From: Capsicum annuum
Lineage: Eukaryota > Streptophyta > Magnoliopsida > Solanales > Solanaceae
Length of the DNA: 64,000 bases
Direction: 5' to 3'
Assembly: GCF_002878395.1 (NCBI RefSeq)
Contig: NC_061120.1
Location: forward strand, 96,210,583-96,274,582
The notes beneath the pieces were generated by a model. That model worked only from the letters and a program-made list of their open reading frames with translations, did no database searches and was not told the DNA's origin. Below, piece by piece: positions 23,671-35,956 of the stretch; within the stretch, counting starts at the first letter, position 1; each line of letters opens with the position of its first letter. Both the position numbers and the translations under genes were made by a program.

Positions 23671-24351
23671 ATGTCTAAAGCTATAAGTGTGGGAGGTTTT
23701 AGTCATCCATTTCATTAATGATCACTGAGTACATGAAGCAAGATTAATGTGACTTATTACTTTGATTGGCATGTAATATACCTATATGTATGGATAAGTC
23801 TATTAATAAGATAAATTATGATATATTGAATTATTGTTGATTGATGATGTTATTTTATAACTTATCCTTCAGTTACATGCTAGCGTTCCGACTGCTAAGC
23901 ATCTCCGGGCGCTATGTCCCCATACAATATAGGGGCTGGAGTATCTTCTTGTATTCCTGTGCAGTGATTAGATGATTAAAGCGGTAGGTGCATTGACTTG
24001 AAGTGGTGAGCGCCCTTACTTTGGAAGACATACCTCTTTTAGTCCATTATCATTAGACCTAGTTTCTTTAAGACTTGGTTTGGCTATTGTCAGGGACTTG
24101 TCCTAGCATATACATTTATTGACATCGATTTTGTATTGTGGTATTGTGAACAATTTTGATCTTGGGTGTAAGTTAGTTATTATGAATCTAACATTGACTT
24201 ATGATATTATTTCCACTATATTAACTTGAAAAATGGAGTTCCTTCAACTCCTATCATATGACGAGATGATGGGTTGGGTTATTGGGGTGACTTCTGATTC
24301 ATGTGAGCTTGGGGTGCTCATACGACATGGACCAGGGTTTGGGTCGTGTCA

Positions 24352-25146
24352 TTTGTATAATGTATATGTATTTTTTCCCTATACCATCATTTTTGGTCTT
24401 ACTACTTATGGAGTTGTACCTCCTCCCTAACTGTTGGAAGTATCTAATAGTTTATCTTTACCTTTCCATTAGTACTATTATGCTCTGTTTCTTGAGAAGT
24501 TGCTTATAGCTTATATTCCTAATTTATATGTTATTTATACTTGCATTATCTTTAATGATCAGTCTATCGATGTCTATTGAGTAACACATGTTTGATACTT
24601 ATACAATACATTTTTCACTTGCAGATCATAGTATGAGTTCTCGCCATCGATCTATGTGTCATGCGGAAAAACTATCGATCGGAGATTTGGCTTAAGTGCC
24701 TGAAGTTCAAAGTTGTTCCTGATCTCCCTCTTATTGTTAGATTGGTCTTTGCTCTTGTGTTTCAGAGGACCATATATATTTATATTTATTCCACTTTATA
24801 TTGCTATTGTATTAGATGCTCGTGTACTGTCATCACCAGGTTTTGGGGATACATTACCTATTTCTTTTCTTCATTCCCTTTTTTAGTTTTGATTTTTTAT
24901 TAGCTTTTTCAGCCTATGGGTTAACTTACCTACTGGTGGGTTATAATACATTCCATCGTCACCTTAGAAATTAAGTCGTGGGATGAAGGTTCCTAGTATT
25001 ACACTTTTGTGTTATTTTATCAAGTTACTTTAGTTTTGTAAGGTTAGTTTTATGTGACAAAAAACTGTTGCTGCTGTACCTACTTTAAGTTTTCAATGAG
25101 TGAAGGTCTGATACTCTGTCAATCCATTTCTTTGGTTGTTTGTACT
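24352..25146 (+). mobile_element. Old LTR remnant downstream of element B
   Basis: No gene. The text 'ctactggtgggttataatac...tcgtcacc...aagtcgtggga' (24932-24980) resembles the last part of another gypsy-type LTR ending in a GTCGTGACA-like terminus followed by a decayed primer site. Probably the older element into which B inserted. Family and exact limits are uncertain; the open frames at 24233-24509 and 24661-24903 are not supported as genes. Confidence 0.4.
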
Positions 25147-25392
25147 TGTATGATTAATGGTTATGTCTTTCAGTTAAATGTGCCATTTTCATTACACTTA
25201 TCCACCCATAATTCTTGAACAACAGTATTTACAAGCATAACTACTTCCTTATAATTAGCTATGCATGAGATCAATAAAGACTAGCATTTTCTCTGTAATT
25301 TTTTATATCATTTTACACAAAATTTTGTTGCATAGTTTCTGAATTGAGTATATTTCGTATAGTCTGTTGAAACGGGGTTGAGATTTCATACC
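25147..25392. repeat. Dispersed repeat X, copy 1
   Basis: Co-linear with 57109-57350: both contain 'tgtatgattaatg', 'attacacttatcca', 'tatgcatgagatcaata' and 'cattttctct'. The copies are diverged. I do not recognise the element; no terminal repeats are obvious. Confidence 0.75.
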
Positions 25393-26079
25393 GTGTGAGA
25401 TATATTTACATGTCTTGGACATGAAAATGATGGGAATTCTTTCAGTGATGAGCGATTCCAAATAGTATATATATGTCAGATATTTTACCATCAAGCATGT
25501 TATTGAGCCACGGGAAGAGAAAACAAAAGAAAAGTATATGGGCTTGGATCTCAAGAAAAATGTTACTATGTGACGAATCGTCGTGACTGTTTTGGATCCT
25601 ATGCTTCATCTTCATCAACACTTGCGAATGCTTAATCAACATTTATAAAGAATTTTGATGAGTTGGTGCTGTGATTGATTCCTGTACAGTTGGATAATGT
25701 AGTTCCAGTAATCATTGAATAGGTACAAGGATTTGATTATCCACACTTGCATTTGATCTTCCCAATTGTCCATAAGCTATGCCTCCTATTATTGACTCCT
25801 ATTATTGCTAATATTTATGAGGTTCAAGCACGCGGTTCTGATGATGACTTAAACTTTAGCCTCATAATAGTTTGCCTATTTTGGTTGGACTTTATTGTTG
25901 GTGTTTGTAAATGTTCTGTACTTAATTTGTAGTGATAAAATTACATGCATTATTTTCTATATTTTAGACCTTTTTAAACATAAATTATGAATATCAGTTA
26001 CTTTTAATCATGTTTATTAAAAGTTTTCATCTATTATGCTTGAACAAGGCAAATTAAAATTTCGAAATAAAGAGAAATT
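25393..26079. other. Unassigned stretch
   Basis: No conserved protein motif, RNA gene or LTR structure recognised. Short open frames at 25303-25642 (minus) and 25747-25932 (plus) have no identifiable features. Confidence 0.4.
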
Positions 26080-26543
26080 TAAAAAATCATGTGACGAATT
26101 TGTGACAAATGATTTTTGTTACTAAAAGAAGTGAAAATTACCAATAAACTATATAGCAATGGACTAGTAACGAATGAATTCATCACTAATAAGAACAACA
26201 TTGTTTTGTTTTGAATTTTAGCATCAAAATTAGTTAAAATAGCAACGTCTATTCTATTGCTGAACTTACCAAAAATATATTCTTTCACTAGACCTGGGAT
26301 GGATTTTTTTTTCTTGTGGGTCCAAGCTTATCTACGAGCATTTATTGTGAGCCTCAAATCCATTGTCAGCTCTTTGACAAGAATAATATACCTAGTATAA
26401 TTTCACAAAGTGGGGTATTGGAAGGATAAAATGTACGTAGCTCATAACACTGTCTCAGATGTAGTAGAGAGGAACAACTAAAATAATCTATTTAGCTATG
26501 AAATACGTTGGTCTCTAAACATTGTTTCTTTTATTTTTTGTAG
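26080..26543. mobile_element. Possible CACTA (EnSpm) terminus or derived MITE
   Basis: Ends in 'ttttttgtagtg' (26532-26543), the inverse of the CACTACAAAAAA end typical of plant CACTA elements. Inside are 'gtgacgaatttgtgac' (26092) and 'agtaacgaatgaattcatcac' (about 26167), resembling the subterminal 'cgtcactaa' repeats of this class. I could not find a matching left CACTA end or a 3-bp duplication, so it may be a fragment. Confidence 0.4.
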
Positions 26544-26660
26544 TGTAACTTCCAATAAAATGAAAATATTTAGTTGTTGGCCCACAACATATTTTGTCCA
26601 CCTACAAAAATATAACTATTGTGCAACTAGTTAATCCTCTTATACGACAATACCTTAAGT

Positions 26661-29385
26661 ATATGTGTAAGACCCCACAAAGTTGCCTCGTAGTCCGGGT
26701 CTTAGAGCGTATCAAGTGAAGCGTAATTCCGGTCCTAAAATATTGAGAAGAGACTTCCCATCTTATTGGTATTTAAACCATATAGAATTTTATTAAATTT
26801 TACTTTTTTGTCTTGTAGAGAATTATTAGCTTTCCAACGATATCAATTTCGTCAAAATCCGGTATCAACGTGAGAAGTTTTGGTCGTTTTACTGAGAGTT
26901 GTTGAAACCGTCCAGGTGCGACGGACGATCCGACGGACCGTCGAGTTTGCGATGGACCATCACAACCAAGGCAATAAATCCCTTTCCTGGCTAAGTAAGA
27001 CGGCCAGGACGACGGACTATCGCTCAGACCATTGTCACTGAGGCAACGTGGTCTCATCCTGGCCAACATGCGACGGATGATCCGACAGATCGTCAAGACT
27101 GCGATGAACCGTCGCTTCGACCATCACACCAAGGCAGTGTGTTCTTTCTCTGATCGACATGCGATGGATGATCCGACGGACCGTCAGACTAGCAATGGAC
27201 GATCGCTTCAACCATCGCAGCTCCGGTTCAGTATTTTTAACTCATTTTAAAAAGGGATTTTCGGTCTTATCCACTCTTTTATCAACAATATATATTCCAA
27301 ATGAAGCAAATATTTTCATTCATCATCCAAAATACAAGAGAGCTAGGGTTTCTCTCTCAAAGATCAAATCTAAAACCCTTCTACAAGAAATCCAAAAATT
27401 CATCATACATTCTATAAATTGAATTGAGATTTGAGTTCCCCAAGTTCAAGGGTTACAAGAACCCTCTCTCAAGAGTAAGAAGAATAGTTTAAAGTAAACT
27501 TTTTCATCCAATTTCATAATCTAAGGTATGTGAGGTTTTCAACATGGGTATTCCTTTCACCCTTGCATCCAAAGGCTTATTTAAACTATAATTTTTTGCA
27601 ACTTATGAGATTTTACATGAAATTGAATTAGGGTTTTTCACCCATTGTTATTGGTTGCAAGCTTTTGATGTTTCCCATAAATTGAGAGTCTAATGGCATG
27701 ATTTTTACATGTTTTCTTGAGAAATTGAAGCTGAGTTTATACCTCATGATTTAAATTCTTGAGAAGTTAATAGTTGAAATGTTAAAGATATTAAAGTATA
27801 TGAGTATGTTGAGATTTTGAGATAAATTGCTGTAAATTCTAGATTTCTACATGAATTATGAATATGTATGCTATCTATTATGCATTATGATGAGTTTTAA
27901 CTTGAGATTGAATTATGGTTCATTAAACCCTACTTGAGACTTGCAATTTTATGAACTATTATGATATAAGAACCCATGATTTGAGTATTTTGAGATTATT
28001 GAGAAATATTTTGACCTAATGGTCATAGAGTTTTGAAATCAACTCTACCACAAGTGATTATAGATTTGATTATTGGGTTCTTATAAACCATGAGATTATT
28101 TTGAAAGTAGATTTTTATGAGATGGGTGAGATAAACTAAAGGGAGTAGTATTTAGCACTGACTTGAGCAAGTTACCACGATTTTTTACCCAAGAACTATG
28201 TGCCACCGTAGGTTTGAGATTTTGGGCCTGAGTACGAGATGATTGGGCCAGAGGCCGAGATAAGTGATCACTGAATTGTGGTGATACTCCTTTGAAAGAG
28301 TATGACGCCTCTCCTCAAAGTGAGGTTTCTTCCTTAGGAGGACAAGACGTTGGACTACATGTAGCTCGAATGGTTTATGTCGGTTAAGAAAACCTCCCTA
28401 AACTAAAGTATTTTCCATTGATATAGTATATTTTCCCTAAAGCTTTGAGATGAGATATTTTCTAATGTGAACGAATTTCTTTTAAGTATTTTCCAAAGAC
28501 AGAAGTAGTTTTCTCTACTAATACGAGTTGATCACCGATTTTTAAACCAAACTTATTTAATTCCGAGTACCAAGTGTTTGAGTTCGAAAGAGTTATAAGT
28601 TCTTGAGCATTAAAGAAGTTTTACTCCCTATGAGATATATGCATGAGTTGAAAGTATTGTTTAAAGCTTCCTTCATCCTATGAGTAATGAGAATAAGAAG
28701 AGAGCACAAATTTTAAACCAAAGTATAATGAATTACGAGATTTATATTACATGCTTCATTCTAGATGATTTATGTGCTTTACATTTTAGACTTATTCAAG
28801 CCATGTGAGTCATTTCTATTTGCATGCATAATTTGATTAATGAGTATTGATACTATTTTTATATAAATGCATACACCCCTCCATACTCAGTACATTCCCT
28901 AGTGCTGATCCACATCTATGTCTATGTGCTACATTGTCTTATAATGTAGGATCAGGTACTCAGTCCTAGCCTCGTCAGTGATTCTCGAGTACTTTTGTCT
29001 GTATTTCTATAGTGGTGAGTCCTCATGGTTCGAAGACCTATCTTCAGACATTTCCATAGTCAAGTGTTTATGTTATCACTTGTAGTTCTGTTTGAGTCAG
29101 TTTGGGACTTGTCACTACGGCTCTCGAGTTCATGGAGTAGTAAAGGCTTTGTCAGATTAGTTATCAGACTGTGGTTGTGTTGAGATTTCTAGTATTGTGG
29201 TCGTTTGGACCGAGTATTATCTTTGTATTTCCTTTCATTTGATATGACAATGTCAGTGTTTTGTATATTTCTTCTTGAATGAGTTATTTTGAGAAGTGAT
29301 AGGCTCAAAGGGCGAGGTTGGGGCTACTTTTAGCCCTAAGCACCGTGTGATGTCCCGGAAGGTTATTTTGGGTCATTATAATATG
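26661..29385 (+). mobile_element. Solo LTR with perfect 5-bp target duplication ATATG
   Basis: The LTR (26666-29380, 2715 bp) begins TGTAAGACCCCAC and ends GGTCATTATA, with the usual terminal CA reading TA. ATATG directly precedes (26661-26665) and follows it (29381-29385). No internal region or second LTR exists, so this is the product of LTR-LTR recombination. It carries a CpG-rich repeated module (26915-27235). Open frames 26800-27422 lie in this module and are not genes. Confidence 0.92.
26915..27235. repeat. CpG-rich repeated module 'cgacggacgatccgacggaccgtc' type
   Basis: Four degenerate units of about 70-95 bp, each with 'cgacgga(c/t)gatccgac(g/a)ga(c/t)cgtc' or a decayed form (near 26920, 27010, 27069, 27162) followed by 'gcgatggacc(g/a)tc'. 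The self-complementary core gacggaccgtc stands out in an AT-rich window and is a hallmark of many solanaceous LTRs. Confidence 0.8.
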
Positions 29386-30599
29386 GCAGAAAATAATCCC
29401 TCTCAAATCAAAGATTTACTTAAAATATTTCCCGTCCGATATGTATTCAACCATCTAGATAAATTGATTTACATAAAATTAATCCCCAATTGACATGTCT
29501 ATTATGTCATAATTTTCAACCTTTTGGACAACTGGCTCTACATCTGCTCTCCTTAACTCACATATAAAAAACCTCTTTAGTTCACTCAAAATTTTGTTAA
29601 ACATTTTGCAGGTATAAGCATCTAGAGATGTTCCACCTACCAGAACATAAACTCAGATTTTGCTTTAGTGTAACGAGATTAAAATTCAACAAGCAACTCT
29701 TTCTCATACTTATCTCGCAAAGCAAACTCATACTATATAACCAACTGTGTCATTGTTATGGTTGACAAATCCATGGAAGTATGCCAGCATTCCCTCAATT
29801 ATTTTTGTAGATAAAATAACAGCTTATAAGTAGTTATGATGGTATACAGACACCTATTTTTGAATTTCTAGGAACAACTTGGTAAAACTGTTCTTTTATC
29901 CAAGTCCATATTTCAAAAGAAACTCACCCATCTTTGCTCGAAATCAACAATTATAATTGGTATCATAGTTTGCAACATCAATTTTAATTTCTTGTTGATC
30001 TATAAATTTGTGTTTTGATTTTTTTTGTTATCTGTCTCTCTATTCCATACAAACATAGGGCCAGATTGGTTAGTTGGTGGTGATATTATGGTAAATGCGG
30101 ACGTTGGCTATTTTTCATACAAACTTCCGTTTCTAGAAAAGTCTCTTCTCAAGTACATATGAGAGTAGATTAATATTAAATCTACTAATTAGTTTAAAGC
30201 GGCTTTGATGACAATTAAATCTATTGGATGTTTGTACAATAATTTGATGATTTTAGAATTATTTATATCATTCTCGAGCCTACTATAGAATCATGTTTAA
30301 ATATCTGAATTTCCTTTATGTACTGGTTGACACTTCTAGGATTTAATTTGGAAAGTATATGAGATTATCAATTTTGTTCTCGGGATATAGTATTATATAT
30401 TTAGTGAATTACCGACTCAACATATTTTAGTAGGTAACATTTGAACTTCTATTTTTAATCCGATAGGGACCTGAAGGATTTGAGATGCATCATATTTGTT
30501 CTGACAATTAATACAACCATTGTAATTTGGTCACTATCGAATAAGTTGCATCTTCATCTAAGTGGCTGGCGAACTTGAAAATAGAAAGAGGGGGTGAAC
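29386..30599. other. Unassigned stretch
   Basis: No LTR termini or polyprotein recognised. On the minus strand a broken reading around 29470-29790 ('VGGTSLDAYTCKMFNKIL', 'FFICELRRADVEPVVQKVE') looks protein-like, but I cannot name a family. It could be a host gene fragment captured by or lying beside the Sirevirus-like element. Confidence 0.3.
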
Positions 30600-30701
30600 T
30601 GCTCATTTTGCTTATTTTATCAATGAACTACTTTCCGAGTTAGCCGACAAATTAAATAGATTAGTGAACGTGATACTAAAGGAAAAATCATTGAAAGTAA
30701 A
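30600..30701 (-). mobile_element. Sirevirus-like copia 3' LTR, part 1
   Basis: Aligned with about 53160-53263 at the other end of the element: 'gacaaatta', 'ttgaaagtaaa'. It is interrupted at 30701 by a solo LTR and resumes at 36935. The outer LTR limit was not found. Confidence 0.55.
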
Positions 30702-33083
30702 TGTAACGCCCCGAGATCTCATCCCGAGACGTCACACGGTGCTTATGACCCCGAAGGACCATAAGCTAACTCTTTACTGATATCTGTACCTATGCACTAC
30801 ATAGTATCTGAAATAGATGCAGACACTAGCCATAAGGTTCAACACATCTATGTATACTCAAAACTGAAAATTGTATACTAAAACATCTGTCTGAAAAGCC
30901 TCTAAACTGTTTGAACTGTGGAGTTGATGTGACACGTCCCCAACTAACTCCGTCAACTGAAAGTAAACAAAATCTGATGCAATAATACTAAACTGAGATT
31001 CGTCCTGGAAAGAAAAGGACTTACCGCTATGGCTACTGTTGCTGACTAGGACTAAACTGCTGAGGAAACTCTGGATCCTATTCCTCTGAACCTATGGTGT
31101 CAAATAGAATACCATAGCGCAAATGCACCAGTACAGGAATGTATCGAGTATGTAGATGAAGTAGGTTAAATGCAAAGGCTCATGCATGCATAATATCTAA
31201 ACTGAATAATCATAAAAATGCGGCACGAGAACACATACACATACATGAATGCATAGACCATAGTAACAATCATCACAACTCTAGAGAATGAAACTCAGAT
31301 ACTGCCTTACTGCAGACTGAACTCACTACTGACACTGAGATATAGATACCAAGACACTGACTCATCTGATATTGATTACTGAAAAATGGATGTACTTACA
31401 TCGATCACTGATTTCTGAGCTTACGGCTCTCGGCTGAAAAGATTAAAGATCAACCTCTCTAAAAGATGATTAAGGAAGCTATTATCAAAGGTAAGGAAAT
31501 GATCATGTCACGCCTCAAAATCCTATTGGGGCGGACTGGCACCCGTAACCGAGGAGGTCCGGGAGAACCATCTCATAACCTTATACTTCCCATGCATACC
31601 TCTAAGACAACCCGAAATTCAGACAGCATCATGTCGCATGTAAAAGGAAATAATCACCTATATAAGCTCGAGCACACATATATATGTATATACAATACTT
31701 GGCCGTTGGAGCCATCACGTCTATTAACAAAGCATCACCTTAACTGTACATTAGGTCTACAAAGCCTCTAGACAATACACAGAGTTTAACTAAGGTCGGG
31801 ACATACCCCGCCATATAACTAACTTCTATACAATACCAAAAGTGACTGGATGTAACACGGAAAGCTCCGAAGCAAACTGGAGCTCACCAAAAGCAGCTAG
31901 ATATCCTGGCTCCTACTTGTGCGGTGAGCTGAGGTACCTGTGCCTGCAGCATGAAATGCAGGTCCCCCGTGGGGGACGTCAGTACGAAATATGTACTGAG
32001 TATGTAAAGCTGTAGATAATCACATATGATATAGGAGCTCAATAGAAATCAGAAACAAGTGAACAAATCGTAATAGGAGTGGACCACACTTACTAGAACT
32101 TGTGACAACCTGTACATTGTATTTATTCAATCAATTTACCTTCGTTCTTATAATCTTTGTAATCATTACTGTACTATACTGTGACCATTAGGCTGCCTCC
32201 AGTACATATCAACTGGGATCGACCCATGCTAGGATTATGCCCCTGGGATACCACCCATAAACACATAACTAGGGATCGACCCATGATAGGCTTATGCCCC
32301 TGGGATACCACCCGATAAGAGAGAACTTTCATCACTTAGTTCAATTAATCTTTGAGATTGTTACTTCGATCGCCACCATATTTTTGATACTTTGAAATAA
32401 TGATACATCAATAAGAGACATATAAATAGATCATCAATGCAATAACAATGAAGTAAGAACTCATTCGTACATCAATAAAGTGTTTTGGAGTCATCAATAG
32501 CACATGGATCTTGTTCGAGTAACCGGATACCTTCTGACATTCATTAGTGCAATAAATATGTAAGATTTGGAAAACAAGTAAGTATTGGAATGTCTTGACA
32601 TCTTGTAGGGTGGAAACAAGTTCATTGGTAACGTAGGACATCATACAAAATCATTATGGATCACATGTTATTGAATAACTTTGGAAACTTTCTTAATAGA
32701 ACAATTGTTCAATTTCATGCCAATGATATGGTATAGAGTATGCTTTACATACCTGACTGTCAACCTTCAATACTAGTCCCAAATGGACTTCTCGTCTTTT
32801 CGGATTACTTATCTACAATAAACATATATAGCAATCTAGTATTACCGACCAAACGTCACAATTCAATTATTTGAATTCACCAAACTAGTGGTTAAGTAGT
32901 AAGCCTTAATTACACCATAAAGGGTGTCACTTTAACCTTCTTATACTCCAATTACATTTACATGTCATGCATATTCATACAACATTCTCCAATATCATGT
33001 TTGGATTCATTTATCCTTCCAACCAATCCATTAAACCAAATTGAGCCATAGACAAAAATAATCATCAATTCAATAGTATATCA

Positions 33084-33165
33084 CCATATCCACCTTCCAT
33101 AACTCAATTACCATATCCACCTTCCATAACCCAATTAACATATCCTCCTTCCACAATTCAATACA
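33084..33165. repeat. 27-bp minisatellite, three units
   Basis: Units start at 33084, 33111 and 33138, sharing 'catatccaccttccataac' with decay in the third. The repeated 'LWKVDMVIE' seen in a chance minus-strand open frame (33070-33273) is simply this array translated. Confidence 0.85.
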
Positions 33166-33584
33166 ACCAAAGCATGCAAAATAGTCCATAACCCTATTTC
33201 CATCACCTTTCAATAACAACCAATACATATAATCCTCTATCACACATATACATATGGAAGAGAACAAAGGCAAACAATATTCATACCATAGAATTCACCT
33301 CTTCATTATGTAATACTATTTGCACAAATATTAGGTGCCGTTCGAAGCTCTCGAGATGACAAACACAGTTATCGGATTACTTTGGAATTTCTACGGTTGA
33401 ATCAAAAGTAATTTAAAGGTCAAATTTGGCTAGGGTTTGTTCTTTCTCAATGATTGATGATGAAAATGAGTTTTTGAACTCATATACATGTATATGTACA
33501 CATATTCCCGTCCATAATATCATAGGGAATGACCAAAGTGCCTTTAAAATTTAAATAATGTCAAATCTGTCCTTTGGTGGACTG

Positions 33585-33930
33585 TTTTGATAAGCTAAAG
33601 TAGATCGACCATAACTCTTTGCTCCGATATTGGATTTGGGTGAAATTGGTATCGTTGGAAAGATAATTCAAAGGGCTTTCATTTCATATAAAGTAGGCCA
33701 CCCATTTCGTTCTTTACAAGGAGCTATGATCGTTTGAAGTTGACCCTAAAAATCTATTTTGAGAGGCTGAAGTAAAACGAGTATACCTACTTACTCAGAC
33801 GTCGGATTTGGATGAAACCAATATCATTGGAAAGAAGACTCAAAGATATTTCTTTTCATAGGTCGCAGCTCTCCTATTTCATTATATTAAGGGAGTTATG
33901 ATCGTTCAAAGTTGACCTAAAAAATTGGCT
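33585..33930. repeat. 172-bp tandem duplication in the nested solo LTR
   Basis: 33585-33756 and 33757-33930 both contain, in order, 'aggctgaagta'-like text, an 'ATAACTC...CCGAT' or decayed equivalent, 'attggaaag', 'tttcttttcat'-like text, 'gttatgatcgtt' and 'aagttgacc'. The same module occurs singly in the C LTR (880-1090). Confidence 0.8.
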
Positions 33931-35280
33931 GGCCTCAGTAGTTTGTGTGCAGGAAATTTTCCTGCACATTTACTATTCCTAATATCCCGGCCACCGTTTT
34001 GTAGTTTCGAACGTGCTCAATTATATCCCAAACCTATCCGTTTTTGAAAATCTTTATATCGTTGGAAAGCTTATTCAATAACCTTCGTATGAAACCATCG
34101 ACGGGCAAATTCCGGTATAAATAAAATAAAATAAAATTAATTCCATATAATTAAGACCAATACACGTACTTGAATACGCCAATACATGTACTTGAATACG
34201 GGGTGTTACAGATCATAACTGAATCTAACAACAGGAATACTCATAAGAATCTGAGATTGTGATCAGGCCTGTCTGGTGGTATATCTCTGAATATGATATC
34301 AAATAACTGTATATGAGACCAAGACTATCTGATGGATTGTCCATGAATCAATGGAACTATCTGAGTTCCTCATCGAGAGAGATGACCTTACCTGACAGTC
34401 CTGATTTCTGAAGATTAATACTGAGACTGAGACTGAATCTGAACCTAAAATTAAAACTGTGGGAAGTAGTTACTTAACTGACATGCCCCAACCTACCACA
34501 GGTGGGGTCCAACCTGTAACCCCAGCTGAAAGGGTGTAAATACCGTGCCTCGGGTAAAGACCTCTCTCTGGTCAATCTTCTCTAGCGGATGACCCTTACC
34601 AGGAAGTTGACCTAAGGCAATATAATAGTCAAATACTCTCTCTCTAGAGGTAATAGCCTTTTCCTAACAGCGAATCCTATATCTTGTACTGGCTACGCAG
34701 TTCTGGAGGTTAGAGATTACTACTAAAGACTCAGACCTCTCTCTAGCTGACGAGAGAAGTCGTCATCCCTCCCCTGGCTCGGTGCTAGTTTCTACTCCCA
34801 ACTAAAAAACTCTAACTGAATTCTTAACTGAACACAACTGGACTCAATTTGTACTGATCATGTTTATCAAAAGATCTGACTGAGCTATTCTAAGATCACT
34901 TAGTTTTGTATCTGACAGAAATGGTATTAAAAAATGGTATCTGACTGAATATACAGAGCTTTAATAGATTATTCTAATCGCTTCTGAGATTAAAATTAAA
35001 CACTTGAATACTATTAGATCTGAGCTGATTATAGGACTAGGCTAGATTACTAGTAATATGAAGATTATAGATATAACTGAGATTACTGAGATTTCTTAAG
35101 TTCTGTAACTGTCTGAGGATACAACATTTTATAATTCACTGAATTCTAAGTGTCATGGCTAGGCAGGAATTATCGTAAAACTAACACGGTATCTAGAAAG
35201 TAGCAAAATTGTCTGGTATAAATACCCCCAGGACTCGATAACATAATCTAAAGCATAATTATTCCTTTATCATCACAACT

Positions 35281-35345
35281 ATTCATTCATCATCATCATC
35301 ATCACAAGCATTCATTCATCATCACAGTCATTCATTCATCATAAT
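35281..35345. repeat. (TCA)n / 'cattcatcatcat' simple repeat
   Basis: Imperfect TCA/CATT trinucleotide-tetranucleotide tract in the outer solo LTR. Confidence 0.85.
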
Positions 35346-35956
35346 TATTATTAAAGCATCTCTTCAAGTATTTAGGAAACTTAACATACCTTTACCTTTA
35401 CAATCATTAAGGCATCACATCAAGCATTTAGGAAACATCAACAAATACTAGCGTCGGGAAACATGCTACTAGATTATACTTTCTTCAACAAGGTCTTACC
35501 TCAAGTACTTCACACCTAAATCAGTCTTGACTTGTATTTGGACATCACATGATTTGGAGAAAACTTCATACTCTCATGTCTCAACTTACATGCTAACCAC
35601 TTGGTATGCATTAAATGCTTAGCATATATCAGAGAGCATATAATTTGGGAATTTATAACCATCATATCTCGACTTGTTCTCTAAGGTTTTTCAACAAAAC
35701 TAAGAAAGTACGGGTTTACACTTGCTCGGGGATTTCATAATATCAAGGCACATTTTACTCACTAAGGCATTTTATCAAACACTAGGCGTGCATGGACTAG
35801 CTCCCAATTTGGGGTTTTCCTGTTCAAGGTACTATAATGGCCCTTATGTTGTACCTAAACTCTTTATCAAACTTATGGGGGACATGCTTCGCTTATTCAA
35901 CCATTTTTACTCATATTTAACATGAACACTTTATAGAGGAATCATTATTAACAAAG

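Larger units (their letters stand above)
14489..24351 (+). mobile_element. Chromovirus B (Ty3/gypsy, Tekay/Del-like), nearly full span but dead
   Basis: Plus-strand element: truncated 5' LTR (14489-15899), primer site, gag, protease, RT, RNase H, integrase, chromodomain, an insertion-like segment of about 1.1 kb, and a 3' LTR (22033-24351). LTR homology is direct, for example 'aaagatgaactta' at 14551 and 23001 and 'gcttggggtgc' at 15855 and 24308. Its LTR is a different family from A/A2 (ends in GTGTCA/GCATCA). The 5' truncation at 14488/14489 coincides exactly with the end of element A's LTR. The insertion duplication cannot be tested because the left end is lost. Confidence 0.85.
22033..24351 (+). 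mobile_element. Element B 3' LTR (about 2.3 kb)
   Basis: The end at 24351 (GTCGTGTCA) is supported by alignment with 15899. The start is placed at TGGTCACGACTCG (22033) because this LTR class usually opens with a TGTCACGAC-like text; no clear polypurine tract precedes it, so the start is tentative. It contains 'tatataagg' at 22460 and the 'gttaaagtccct' array at 22985-23670. Confidence 0.7.
31506..34210 (-). mobile_element. Nested solo LTR with perfect 5-bp duplication GATCA
   Basis: Plus strand runs from TGTCACGCC (31506) to GGGTGTTACA (34210), 2705 bp. GATCA flanks both sides (31501-31505 and 34211-34215). It sits inside the solo LTR 30702-36934 and is therefore younger. It has its own 27-bp minisatellite and a 172-bp duplication. 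No coding potential. Confidence 0.92.

Noticed and set aside
25747..25932. 61-codon plus-strand frame ending in a hydrophobic segment, considered as a small secreted or membrane peptide
   Set aside because: No codon conservation to compare, no promoter or splice context, and it lies among repeat debris.
33070..33273. Repeat-containing peptide with 'LWKVDMVIE' units
   Set aside because: Direct translation of the 27-bp minisatellite in a solo LTR; no evidence of a gene.
35281..35345. Regular spaced 'cattcatcatcat' as a CRISPR-like or satellite array
   Set aside because: Simple trinucleotide/tetranucleotide slippage; no constant repeat with unique spacers, and the context is a plant LTR.
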